Shown here piece after piece: positions 7,447 through 17,223 of a stretch of DNA of 45,556 nucleotides. A model generated the notes under the pieces. The model was not told the DNA's origin, ran no database searches, and worked only from the letters and a program-made list of their open reading frames with translations. Source of the DNA: an uncultured Oscillospiraceae bacterium (lineage in GTDB: Bacteria > Bacillota > Clostridia > Oscillospirales > Acutalibacteraceae); assembly GCA_900543525.1 (NCBI GenBank), contig UQRS01000002.1, forward strand, positions 1 to 45,556. The letters run 5' to 3'. Numbering within the stretch: the stretch's first letter is position 1; every line of letters begins with the position of its first letter. The translations under genes and the position numbers were made by a program.

Positions 7447-9357
7447 ATGTCCGAGCACAAGCAGCCCGAAACCGCCGAGGAGCGGCTGCGCCGACTGCGG
7501 CAAAAGGCCATGCGCCTGCCGCTGACGCCCGGCGTATACATCATGCGGGACAAGGGCGGCAATATTATATATGTAGGCAAGGCCAAGGCGCTCAAAAACC
7601 GGGTCAGCCAGTATTTCGGAAGTCAGAACAACCACGCCCCGAAGGTACGCCGCATGGTCGAAAACGTCGAGGATTTTGAATACATCCTCTGCGACAGCGA
7701 GTTTGAGGCGCTCATCCTCGAATGCTCGCAGATCAAGCAGCACATGCCGAAATACAACATCCTGCTCAAGGACGACAAGGGCTATAACTACATCCGCATC
7801 TCGCGCGAGGAATGGCCGCGGATCACCACCGTATTCCATACCGAAAAGGACGGCGCGGAATACATCGGGCCATACAACTCCGGCTGGACGGTCAACAAAA
7901 CGGTGGAGGAAGCCTGCAAAATCTTCCGCCTGCCGACCTGCGGCAAGGTGTTTCCGCGCGACATCGGAAAAGGGCGCCCCTGCCTCAATCATTTTATCGG
8001 GCTGTGTCAGGCGCCCTGCTCGGGAAAGGTTCCGGTCACGGAGTATCGGGAGTCGGTGCGTGCCGCCGTCGATTTCATCAAGGGAGGCGCCTCCTCCTCA
8101 GCGGCCGAAATCCGGAAGGAGATGGAAGCGGCGGCCGAGGCGCTGGAGTTCGAGCGGGCGGCCAAGCTGCGCGACCGGCTGCGCGCCATGGAACGGATCA
8201 GCCAGAAGCAGAAGGTCATCACCTCCACCTATAAACGGCAGGACGTGATCGCCGTCACCCAGAACCCGACCCAGGCTTGCTTTGCCGTTTTCGTGTTCGA
8301 GAACGGGCGGCTGCGCGACTGCGAACGGTTTTTGGTCGACAGCTTCACCGAAGAAGGCGCGGCGCGGGCGGAGTTCCTCAAACGATACTACTCCATGCGT
8401 GACGACATTCCGCCCCGGATCGAGCTGGACGCCCCCTGCGACGACGCCGACCTGATCTCCCGCTGGCTGGGAGAAAAATCCGGCCGCGCGGTGCACATCG
8501 TCGTGCCGAAGGCCGGCGACCAGCTCCGCCTGGTTGAGATGTGCCGCGCCAACGCGGCCGAATACCTGGCCGAAAAATCCGGCCGCAAAGGGCGGGAGAC
8601 GGCCGCCCTCGACGAGCTGACGCGGCTGCTCGGCCTGCCGAAGCCGCCGGAGTATATCGAGGCATACGATATCTCCAACACGGCGGGGAGCGGCAACGTG
8701 GCCGGCATGGTGGTGTTCGAAAACGGCCGGCCGCTCAAATCGGCCTATCGTAAGTTCAAGATCAAGAGCTTTATCGGGCAGGACGACTACCGCTCGATGG
8801 CCGAGGTGCTCGACCGCCGCCTCTCGGAATACGAGGCGCACAAGGAGGAGGGGGGCGGCTTCGGCCGGCTGCCCGATCTGATTTTGCTGGATGGCGGCCT
8901 CGGCCAGATGAACGCCGTACGCCCGGTGCTGGAGGCGCACGGACTGGCGGCTCTTCCCCTCTTCGGCATGGTCAAGGACGGCAAGCACAAAACCCGCGCC
9001 ATCGCGGCGCAGGGCGGCGACATTGTTATCAAGTCCAACCGCAGCGCCTACACCCTGATTTCCACCATACAGGAGGAGGTGCACCGTTTCGCCATCGGCT
9101 ACCACCGCAAGGTCACTGGCAAGAACACCCTCACCCTCGCACTGGAGGAGATTGACGGCGTCGGCAGGACGCGGGCAGCGGCCCTCCTTCGGCATTTCAA
9201 GTCGGTCAAGCGTATCCGGGAGGCCGCCCTGCCCGACCTGCTGAAGGTAAAAGGGCTGAACCGCCCGGCGGCCGAGGCGGTCTATCGCCACTTTCACCCG
9301 GAGGAGGATGGAACGCCGGACACCTCCCCCGCGCAAGGCAGAGACGAAACTGAATAA
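7447..9357 (+). CDS. uvrC: Excinuclease ABC subunit C
   Basis: UvrC makes the 3' and 5' incisions around bulky DNA lesions handed over by UvrA-UvrB. The 636-residue protein shows the N-terminal GIY-YIG nuclease (PGVYIMRDKGGNIIYVGKAK), a cysteine-containing central segment (CLNHFIGLCQAPCSG), the UVR motif that contacts UvrB (about residues 195-230), the RNase H-like nuclease (YDISNTAGSGNVAGMVVFENG and DLILLDGGLGQ) and the C-terminal tandem helix-hairpin-helix domain (LEEIDGVGRTRAAALLRHF). The start at 7447 follows AAAGGAG with good spacing; an earlier in-frame ATG at 7408 sits only a few bases beyond the -10 box. Free-standing gene with its own promoter and terminator. Confidence 0.97.
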   Translation: MSEHKQPETAEERLRRLRQKAMRLPLTPGVYIMRDKGGNIIYVGKAKALKNRVSQYFGSQNNHAPKVRRMVENVEDFEYILCDSEFEALILECSQIKQHMPKYNILLKDDKGYNYIRISREEWPRITTVFHTEKDGAEYIGPYNSGWTVNKTVEEACKIFRLPTCGKVFPRDIGKGRPCLNHFIGLCQAPCSGKVPVTEYRESVRAAVDFIKGGASSSAAEIRKEMEAAAEALEFERAAKLRDRLRAMERISQKQKVITSTYKRQDVIAVTQNPTQACFAVFVFENGRLRDCERFLVDSFTEEGAARAEFLKRYYSMRDDIPPRIELDAPCDDADLISRWLGEKSGRAVHIVVPKAGDQLRLVEMCRANAAEYLAEKSGRKGRETAALDELTRLLGLPKPPEYIEAYDISNTAGSGNVAGMVVFENGRPLKSAYRKFKIKSFIGQDDYRSMAEVLDRRLSEYEAHKEEGGGFGRLPDLILLDGGLGQMNAVRPVLEAHGLAALPLFGMVKDGKHKTRAIAAQGGDIVIKSNRSAYTLISTIQEEVHRFAIGYHRKVTGKNTLTLALEEIDGVGRTRAAALLRHFKSVKRIREAALPDLLKVKGLNRPAAEAVYRHFHPEEDGTPDTSPAQGRDETE

Positions 9358-9365
9358 AAGCAATG

Positions 9366-9421
9366 CAAAACCCCGCAGGGCAGATCTGCTTTAAAAAGCA
9401 GACGCACCTTGCGGGGTTTTA
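9366..9421. terminator. Terminator between convergent uvrC and GH127 genes
   Basis: ACCCCGCAGG pairs with CCTTGCGGGGT, with a second inner hairpin TCTGCTTTAAAAAGCAGA, and T runs on both sides. It can serve both convergent genes. Confidence 0.85.
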
Positions 9422-9514
9422 TAACTCGGTTTATTCAGCTATATAAATCCGGCAGGCCTGAAAACCCTGTTTCGCCCGGCCGATGCAGAAAGCCTCCGGT
9501 TTTGCCCAAAGCTT

Positions 9515-12500
9515 TCAGCCCTGCACAATCCGTGCGCGCAGCGCCACCACGTCAGAAACGGTCAGCTTTCCGTCTTCATCCAGGTCGCCGGCCTCCATCT
9601 CCCGCTCGGTGTGCTGGCCGGAGACGATGGCCTGCCGCAGCGCCACCACGTCGGAGACGGTCACGCTCCCGTCGCCGTTCACATCTCCCGGCAGAACCGG
9701 CTCGGGTTCGGGCGCAGGCAGCGTCGCAAAGATCGAGGTGAAAATATCCTCCGTCCCGGCGGCCGAGATCAGATCAAACTCCCACGTGCTGGCCCAGACG
9801 CCGCCGGTGGTCGCCGTAACCGTAAAGCGGAGGTAGCGGGCCGCGGCTGCCTTGCTCACGATATGCTCCTGCCCGTCGGCGGTCATCCGGAAGGTCTCGG
9901 AAACATAGCCGCTCCAGTTCTTTCCGTCGTCCGAAATCTCAACCGTATAGGTCCAGTCGCTCGGTTTTTCAAACAGGATTTTTATCCCCTCAAAGCCGGC
10001 CTTCGCCCCAAGGTCGAAGGTGACCGCCTGCGGCTTTGCCTCTCCGGGCGGGCAGTAGCGGGTGTTCCGGTTGCCGTCGATCATGGCGAAGGCCGACTCT
10101 CCGACCTCCCCCACCGACGAGGCGGCGCAGAGCTTGCCCTTGGCCAGATTGACAGCGCCGTCCGGGCCATAGACCTTCAGCTCCTTCACCGAGGCGTAGC
10201 CCACCCCGGCCGAGTCGGTCAGCAGCAGGGCGATATACCGCGCCTTCTGTTCGCAGTGATCGGTAAAGGCCTCTGCGCTTTCGGTGTTCGCGCTTTTATC
10301 GGAAAGAAGTGTCCAGTCTTTCCCGTCGGCCGAGCCGAGAATCCGGTATTTCCAGGGCTGCTGGCTGGGGAAAAGAATTTTCACGCTGTTTACCGTCTGC
10401 AATTCTCCCAAATCGACGGCGAGCGCCTGCGGGAAATCCGCCGACCGGGCGACCCAGGCGGTCTCCGCATCGTCGTCGAAGGCGGCCGCCGCACTCTCTC
10501 CGACCGAGCGGGTGCTGGTTGCGCCGGCCAGCCAGCGCTTGAAATTCCCGGTGTTGTTGTCCGGCTTCTCCCCCACGAAGACGTAGGAGCTCATGGTGCC
10601 CCGGTTGGAGCGGGCGTAGAAGGGGATGGCCTTTACCGTGGCCGAGGTCAGCTCGCCCGCCGTGTTGTAATAATCTCCGGTCGTGGTGAGGGCGACTACG
10701 CCGCCGAGCAGATCGGCGTCATAGGCAGCGGTAACCGCTGCCTCCGGCTTTACGCCGAAGCAGAACTCGCCGGTGTTCCAGTTGGCGATGTAAGGGTTAT
10801 CCGCCTTTTCAAAGCAGTAATTCAGCGGACCGTAAGCAAAGGAAACCATACCTTCGGTATCCTTCACCTGCGGATCGTTATAAACCCGCCGTGCCTCCAT
10901 CGGGAAGGTAACGGTCACCGTTTCTCCGGATTTTACAGAGAGGACGGCGTACCCCTTCTCCATCGCAAAGTCGGCCGCCTTGCCCTCGAGAAGCAGGGTA
11001 ACCCGCCCCGCATCAACCCAGTCGGGAATGCGGATATGCAGGGTGGTATCTCCCCCCTCGACCCGAAGGGTGGAGCTGCCGCCCCAGGGCATCTCGCTCT
11101 CCTGCACGAGGGTCAGCCCGTCAAGCTTCAGCCGGCTTGAGGCAAACTGGTTTACATAAATTTCTGTATCGGTATAGGAGTAGAAATAGGTCGGCATTTC
11201 GGAGTAGAACTTGAGAAACATCGGCGGGCAGCAGGGGGTATAATCAATCCACTCCCACCGGGAGGGGTTGATGGCGGTCAGCGGCTGGACATAGTAGAAG
11301 CTTTTGCCATCCTCTCCCGCGCAGCCGAGGACGCCGTTGTACATATATTTTTCCACCGTGTCGGCGTACTTCGACTCACCGAAGGTCAGACCCAGATACC
11401 CGCTGAAAAAGCCCATGGCCACCTGGGCGCAGGTCTCACAGTAGCCGGTGTTGGGCAGATCATAGTCGGGGCCGTAAGCCTCCTCCGCCCCGCTGACGCC
11501 GACGCCGCCGGTCACATACATCTGCCTTTCGGAAATGTGGTCGTAGAGGGTTTTGGCCGCGGAAATGTAGTTCAGGTTGCCAAACTCTCTGCCCGCGGCG
11601 GTCATGCCGGTGTAGAACAGGTTGGCGCGCACGGCGTGGCCGGTGCCCTCGGTCTGCTCATAATACACGGCGTGATCCTGTGCATAGGTGCCGTAGCTGG
11701 TGCCGTTCACCCGTCCCTCGTAAACGCCGCGGTTCTCGATCCAGAATTTCACCAGATCGGCATACTCGTTTTCATCAATATCCAGCGGATAGTCGGGGTG
11801 ATAGCCCTCGATCTTCGCCTTGAGCGCCGGCTCGTCGCGGTACAGCATGTAAAGCTTTAAGAGCATCTCCTCCGGCCCCTCGTGGGAGGGAACCATGTTG
11901 ATCTTGGGGCTGCCGTCCGCCTTTTCACCGTAGCCGTAGTTGTCCACGATAAACTCGGCAAAGCGGGTGGTCACAAACAGCAGGCGGAGGCTGGCCTCAC
12001 TCCCCTTTGTCGCCTTGTAGTAATGGACGGCCGCCTCGCTCATGCAGCCGAAGTTGTAGGCGTCGTGATACTCCCGCGCGTTGCCGGTCTCGTCAAAATA
12101 TAAGCCCGGTTTGTCCCGCATGGCGGCCGTGCTGAGATAGCCGGTGTCGCTTTTCAGCGAAGCGGCGTAGATCCGGTCGATATAGCCGTCAATCTGCGCC
12201 TCGATCGCCGGGTCGCGCTGCACCCGCAGAAAGTCGGAGGCACCGCGGATCGTCTCAAACAGCAGGCCGTCGTTCCAGGGACAGGTTCTTGTCGAAACGC
12301 TGGTACCGTTCGCCACATTGTCGAAGTTCTGCAGCGTCCCGCTTTTCTCCAGATTGTCAAGCACATGCTTGACGGTGGTCGTGCGGAAGAGGTCGAGCTT
12401 CTCCTTCCAGAAGCCGCCGGTTACCTCCACCTGTTCAACTTGGGGCTGTTTCAAATCCATTACATCCACATCCAATTCTGCAATTTCAATTGTAAAGGTT

Positions 12501-13522
12501 TTCTGCCGGCCGGCCTCCCCCGCCGTGACCGTCGCCGTCCCGGGGATGGAGGTCGCCTGCCTTACCTCGCTTTGGAGATTGAAGTTCGCGGTGACCTGCG
12601 GGATCTCAGTCGTTCCCTTGTCCACCGTCCAGCGATAGGTCGTGATCTCCTCACTGAAGGGACGAAGCGGCTCGCCATCGACGAGAATCTCCCCCTCCAG
12701 ATTCAGGCTGGAGGCAATGGCGATCCCCCACTTTTCGGAAAGATAGGCGTTTACCGCCGCGGTCTCCTCTTCGGACAGGCCGCGGTCAAAAAGGAGAATT
12801 TCGCAAATGTCGCCGTCGATGCTCCACGCCTCCCCGTTCGCGCCGCGTCCGCCGATGAAAACCGGGTCGTCGCAGGCGCTCGCCGCAGGGGCGGAGGCGG
12901 TGCTGGTCAGGCCGCCGAGCGCCTTTCCGTTGATATACAGCTGGCCGTTTCCGCCCGCCTTTGTTCCGCCCAGAATATAGCTGACGTCGACATCCATCGC
13001 ATGGTCGCCGCCGACATAGTCGTGATACCCCGCCGCGTCGTGCCAGCCGAAGTTCAACCCGCCGCCGCTCAGATTAAAATACCAGCTGTGGTGGTAAGGC
13101 GCGCTCAGCTGCAATTTTGAAAAAATCTGATTGCTGTCGGCCGTTCCCTCCATCCCGTTCAGGTTGGTGACGGCAAAAATGGAGTAGTCGGAAAGATTCA
13201 CCGCACACTGCAATTGCAGATAGGCCTATTTCCCCAACCGAACCGCCGGCTTTTGGTTCACCTTCCCGGCGGAAACACAGGTCGGCCGGCGGGAGGCATC
13301 GCTCTGCCTTGCGTCGAGCGTTCCCTCCTTCGCCCGGTTGGGCCAGAGGCTGACCGCCGCGCCGTCGGCCAGATCAAGGTCGGCCGCGTCATACCAGCCG
13401 AGCAGGCCCTCCATCTTCTCGGGCGAAAAGGCGTCCGCATCGCTTCCGGCGGCCGGGACAATGCCGCCGACCGTGCCGGGCAGCAATGCCGCAGACAATA
13501 AAAGACTCACAAATTTCCGCAT
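9515..13522 (-). pseudogene. Secreted GH127 beta-L-arabinofuranosidase with dockerin, interrupted by in-frame TAG
   Basis: One reading frame of 1,336 codons carries a signal peptide (MRKFVSLLLSAALLPGTVGG), a concanavalin/LamG-like domain (about 30-240), a short beta domain, and a GH127 (DUF1680) catalytic domain (about 335-920). Two F5/8C-like domains (about 935-1070 and 1075-1225) and a type I dockerin (last 60 residues, calcium loops DVNGDGSVTVSD and DLDEDGKLTVSD) follow. GH127 enzymes remove beta-L-arabinofuranose; the zinc/nucleophile residues expected from the family are present as CETCA and TPCCPP. Codon 99 (13226-13228) is TAG in the same frame. Both sides belong to the LamG-like domain, and the downstream part has no credible start (only a TTG without a binding site), so the gene is probably inactive unless the stop is read through or is a sequencing error. 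ATG 13522 has a GGGAGGGGG site. Confidence 0.85.
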
Positions 13523-13536
13523 AACATCCCCCTCCC

Positions 13537-13552
13537 ACATTAACGTTAATGT
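13537..13552. promoter_or_regulatory. 16-bp perfect palindrome, LacI-type operator candidate
   Basis: ACATTAACGTTAATGT is a perfect palindrome with a central CG, the form of LacI/GalR-family operators. It lies between the promoter and ribosome binding site of the GH127 gene, where a bound repressor would block transcription. No cognate regulator is in the window. Confidence 0.65.
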
Positions 13553-13566
13553 TCGATCATGGAATA

Positions 13567-13595
13567 AGGATAGCACATAATTGCACCGTTGTAAA
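13567..13595 (-). promoter_or_regulatory. Probable promoter of the GH127 gene
   Basis: On the minus strand, TTTACA (13590-13595), a 17-base spacer and TATCCT (13567-13572), just upstream of the palindromic operator. Confidence 0.5.
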
Positions 13596-13794
13596 AGGGA
13601 CGTGAGAGATTTTTTTGTGCAGAATGCACGGATGTGCATGAAAAAGTGAGCGGTCGGGCAGCCTCTTATCTGCGGCGGGGCAGCCGCTCTTTTCTCCGAA
13701 GCCTATATACCATAATGTAAGAGAGAGCGGCAAGGCAGGGCATATGCAGCCGGAGGCCTCCCCTTTTTTTGCTCTGATCTGACCGACGATGAAA

Positions 13795-13915
13795 ACTCAG
13801 GTGTGCGGGCGGGCGGACGAACGGGCAACCGGACAACTGGACAACTGGACGACCGGATGACTAAACGGCCGGATAAGCGACCGAACAAACGGACAGCCGG
13901 ATGGATGAAGGTCTC
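13795..13915. repeat. Degenerate short tandem repeats, no gene
   Basis: The gap 13596-14066 holds no convincing gene. Within it a run of about 8-base degenerate units (GGACAACT, GGACAACT, GGACGACC, GGATGACT, AAACGGCC, GGATAAGC and related) makes a low-complexity CGGA/GAC-rich patch. Reading frames crossing it give Arg/Val/Pro/Ser repeats that look non-functional. Confidence 0.55.
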
Positions 13916-14066
13916 GCGCTGCCCGGTCGCAGGACGGACGACCAATTGAAGGCCTCGCCGCACGATCGCGGGATGGCTGGCCGAGCGAAGGCCTCCCGCC
14001 GCGTGCGAAGCCGCCTCTCGGTGAATGGAGGCAGATGCCCCCTTCCTTTGCGGCACGAGGTTTTTA

Positions 14067-14095
14067 TTGACATCCAACGTAAGGCGGGGTATAAT
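14067..14095 (+). promoter_or_regulatory. Consensus promoter of tRNA-Leu
   Basis: Exact TTGACA (14067-14072) and exact TATAAT (14090-14095) with a 17-base spacer. The tRNA begins about 180 bases downstream. No gene or known RNA motif was recognised in that leader. Confidence 0.85.
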
Positions 14096-14274
14096 AGCCT
14101 GTAGATTTTGGCATGTCTTTGCCGCAGAATTCGGGGCGGGGTGACGGCTCTCTCCGGGCGGCGGACATGTTATGAAGGACGGCCCTCCGCGCGGGGAAAT
14201 CAGCGCTTATCCCGCCTCCCTTTCTCCCTCAATTCATCTGCGGACAGTGCCTCCTTCGGGCAGGATATTTTTAT

Positions 14275-14361
14275 GCCGCTGTGGTGAAATCGGCAGACAC
14301 AAGGGACTTAAAATCCCTCGCTGGAAACAGCATACCGGTTCAAGTCCGGTCAGCGGCACCA
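14275..14361 (+). tRNA. tRNA-Leu (anticodon TAA)
   Basis: The 87-base gene has acceptor arms GCCGCTG and CAGCGGC, the D-arm sequence GGTGAAATCGGCAGAC, an anticodon stem AGGGA/TCCCT around loop CTTAAAA, a long class II variable arm (CGCTGGAAACAGC), the T-arm CCGGTTCAAGTCCGG, and an encoded CCA end. The long variable arm and TAA anticodon identify leucine. It has a consensus promoter upstream and a strong terminator two bases downstream, so it is probably a single-gene transcript. Confidence 0.97.
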
Positions 14362-14362
14362 T

Positions 14363-14413
14363 ATCGAGCGTCCTTAACCAACCTGAAGGTTGGATGAGGA
14401 CGCTCGATTTTTT
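14363..14413 (+). terminator. Terminator of tRNA-Leu
   Basis: ATCGAGCGTCCT pairs perfectly with AGGACGCTCGAT, with a second small hairpin (CCAACCTGAAGGTTGG) in the loop, followed by six T. Confidence 0.9.
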
Positions 14414-14704
14414 CTGTTCTGATACGGTTTTTTAGAAGGGAGCGGGCAGCGGCCTGCTCCTTTTTATTATGCCGCCGTCGGCGCGGGGAGGGCGGTTTGC
14501 GATGGCGCTTTTGCTCAACCATCCCGGGTGTCAGGCAGACGTCACGTGCCCGGCAGTCTATCTTCTCCCGATCCGGGCGGCGTTTCTCCTCCCGTTTCTG
14601 ACGGCGTATCTTCTCCCATTTTTCATGCATTTTCATTGTGCTGCCCCCCTCCCCCCGGACAGCAGTCATCGCGCAGTCTTTAACTGTTTATGCCTATAGG
14701 TCAC

Positions 14705-14945
14705 TGATAATTGCATTTCACACCCAAAAAACGACATTTCGCACAGTATCTCCCTTTATCCGTGACAATATGATAAGATAAGGCCAGAATTTAAAATAGG
14801 TTATTTATAGCTTTCGCGGAGTTTGCCCCTCTGCGAAAAACGGGTGCACACCCGAAAATACTGCCGGTGCAAAAGCGATGGAGAGGCAGTATCGTCATGC
14901 ATTTGTGTGACAAATAGTGCCGCAGCGAGACAAATAGTGCCATGA
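14705..14945. repeat. Gene-free stretch with short direct repeats, possible IS end remnant
   Basis: The gap 14414-15031 has no supported gene. GACAAATAGTGCC occurs twice (14909-14921 and 14929-14941, period 20). A looser pair GCATTTCACAC/GACATTTCGCACA with the same period lies near 14713-14745. Multiple 20-base-spaced repeats at element ends are seen in some insertion sequence families such as IS21, but no transposase gene is present, so this is a weak inference. Confidence 0.3.
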
Positions 14946-15031
14946 CGGCATGATCAGCGGCGGCACGAATCACAAGCGAGGCAGAAGCGGATTGGTATTT
15001 AAAAGCATATCTCCGGAGATATGTCGAGCAT

Positions 15032-16187
15032 ATGCTGCAAAACCTGGACGCGGAATCGGACGATACAAGCCGGGAGGACGGCAGGTTCGTCAACTACACC
15101 GAATCCTCCGCGCACACGGAGGGCATCGGCAATGTGGGGCAGGCCTGCGAAATCCCGCCGCAGACCTTCAGCGGGTTCACAGTAAGGGAAACAGCCATGG
15201 TGCGCAGCGGAGACGGAGCTGAAAGCGACACCGATCTTGTCAAGACGGGTACGAACAGCCTGTATTTCAGCATAACGGTATCGAAGGACGGCACAGAACT
15301 GTATATCTTTTATACCCGAAAAACGCAGGAGTACAAGATTTATTACCTGGAATACGGCACGGACATCAGCGACCTTAAATCGCTGACCATCTCCTCAAAA
15401 GGGGCGCTGGACATCAGCGGGCCAAGAACCGCAAAATTCGGCACTACGGTAACGGTAACGGCGGAGAAGGCATATTCCGGAATGACCTGCGTTTCCGCCC
15501 TGACGCAATCCATACTGATCCGGTCGAATGACGATCAAAACTATATCATCTTCTACTACGCGCCCGTTCAGAGGACGATCGAATACAGGGTCTGGGCATA
15601 TGGCGGAGGAACGCTGGACATCACGATCGAGGTCTTTAACGGAGAGACGGCCGCGATAAAAGGCTCTACGCCGACGGCGCTGAACGGCTATGCGTTCGGC
15701 GGCTGGTATCTGGACGCGGACTGCACGGTGCCGGCGGACGGCCGGGGCAAAATTGACGAAGCCACAAACCATCTGGATCCGTACAGCGAACAGCTTACCG
15801 TGATGCCGGAGGTAAATGTGTTTTACGTCAAGTTCATCCCGATCAGCGGATCGCTGACGATCACCCGCCAAAACGGAGAAGCGGATGAAAGCAGCGGCAC
15901 GCAGGTGTTCGTTTATAAGATTCAATCGAAGAACGATCCGAGCTATGTAATCTATGTTACGACAGCGGGCAACGGAAGTGCAACCGTCAAGGATCTGCCG
16001 TGCCGGGAATATACCGTTGAGCAGCAAAACGACTGGTCGTGGCGTTACGAGGATAAGGTGCAGGATGTTTCCGAAAAAAACGGGCGGGACGGATGTATTC
16101 TTTGACACCGACGCCTCCCGGAACCACTGGCTTAGCGGGAACAGCAAACGGATAACAAACCAAAAGATCACAAACCAGAGGGGGTGA
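15032..16187 (+). pseudogene. Surface protein fragment with InlB-like and prealbumin-like domains
   Basis: The readable part begins without a signal peptide or good ribosome site. It contains an InlB-type repeat (YAFGGWYLDADCTVPADGRG, about residues 225-245 of the readable frame) and a C-terminal beta domain of the SpaA/Cna-B-like kind (GSLTITRQNGEADESSGTQ and ATVKDLPCREYTVEQ). At a run of seven A (16074-16080) the frame ends early. Removing one A lets it continue as TGGTDVFFDTDASRNHWLSGN to a TGA at 16185-16187, immediately before the ribosome site of the next gene. Missing N terminus plus frameshift indicates a decayed exported protein, formerly co-transcribed with its TasA-like neighbour. 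The exact 5' limit is uncertain. Confidence 0.7.
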
Positions 16188-16194
16188 CGCCTGT

Positions 16195-16775
16195 ATGCCG
16201 AAAAAACGGAGGAAATGGATCATTGTGCTTGCGGTGCTGGCCGCGCTTTCCGCGATAGGCGTTACCCTCGGCTTTATGTTCAAAAAAAACAAACGCTGTC
16301 AACACCTTTATTCCCGCGCAGGTTTCCTGCACCGTGCACGAAATGCTGGACGATGCGGAGGTTACCGACTCGTACGCCTCGGGCAATAAAAAGTCGGATA
16401 TCCAGGTTCAGAACACCGGAAATGTTCCGGCATATCTGCGCGTGCGGCTGGTTTCCTACTTTGTCGACGCCGAGGGCAGCATCTCGGGAGCTGAACCCTC
16501 CGTTTATCCGGAGATTACGCTGAACAGCGGATGGCTCGCGGGAGAAAATCACACATACTATTACACAAAGCCGGTTGAGCCGAACGGCCTCACCCCCCGT
16601 ATTGTGCGAGCCTTTTACGCTTTCGGAAAAAAGCACCCGGAACGGAGAGGACGTGTATACCGTGTATCAGGTTGTGGAAGTATCTGCCGAAGCGATTCAG
16701 GCAGCGCCCGCCTCAGCGGCGGAGGACAACTGGGCTGTGACGGTGACGGATGGGATGATCACAGCAGTGGGATAA
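16195..16775 (+). pseudogene. TasA-like/SipW-associated exported protein, two frameshifts
   Basis: ATG 16195 follows AGAGGGGG and encodes MPKKRRKWIIVLAVLAALSAIGVTLGFMFKK, a membrane-leader start of the kind used by SipW-processed proteins. The frame then breaks in a run of eight A (16282-16289). One A fewer restores TNAVNTFIPAQVSCTVHEMLDD, which continues into IQVQNTGNVPAYLRVRLVSYF. A second break in six C (16593-16598) is restored by one C fewer, giving LTPVLCEPFTLSEKSTRNGEDVYTVYQVVEV and a stop at 16775. The reconstructed protein is about 190 residues. TasA-like proteins form fibres or surface appendages; no SipW-type peptidase is nearby. Pseudogene, phase-variable gene and sequencing error remain possible. 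Confidence 0.7.
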
Positions 16776-16889
16776 CCGTACCGCGGCAGGCCCTTTTCGG
16801 CTGCGGCGCGAAGGCGGCGTTCCGGCTGCTCCGGTTATATTGCCCCTCGCCTCCCCCGTGCAAAGGCCGCAGATAATCACCGGATATTG

Positions 16890-16922
16890 AGCCGTGACGG
16901 AATTTTAGATTCCGCCACGGCT
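16890..16922 (+). terminator. Hairpin after the TasA-like gene
   Basis: AGCCGTG-CGGAAT and ATTCCG-CACGGCT pair with one internal mismatch and a short loop. The following T tract is broken, so efficiency is uncertain. Confidence 0.6.
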
Positions 16923-16962
16923 TATATTTATGTGTACGCCGCCTCTATCTCGTCAAATTCGG

Positions 16963-16990
16963 TTGAAAAAAATGGTTTTTATGTTATACT
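16963..16990 (+). promoter_or_regulatory. Probable promoter of the SPFH/TPM operon
   Basis: TTGAAA (16963-16968), a 16-base spacer and TATACT (16985-16990). The first gene starts at 17224, leaving a leader of about 230 bases without a recognised motif. Confidence 0.6.
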
Positions 16991-17223
16991 GTAACCTGTA
17001 AGTTTTTACCCGGCCGCAAGCCGCGAACAATCCTTGAAAAAGGCGGGCTGTGCCGCCTTACGAAATGGCAAAGGGAGGCACGCGGCCGGCGGCCTCTCCC
17101 CCACTTTTCCGACCGAGGGGAGCGGCTTTTGCCGGATGCATTTTCGCCTGTGCATTTTTGCATCTGCGGGGCACGACGCGCGGCAGGCTTTTGGCGGGTA
17201 AAGCGGGAAAGGAGGTCGGTCTC

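Noticed and set aside
14100..14274. SRP RNA or a known riboswitch in the tRNA-Leu leader
   Set aside because: The conserved SRP apical loop and common aptamer motifs are not present.
14172..14435. Plus-strand open frame over the tRNA-Leu
   Set aside because: It reads through the tRNA and its terminator, so it cannot be a real gene.
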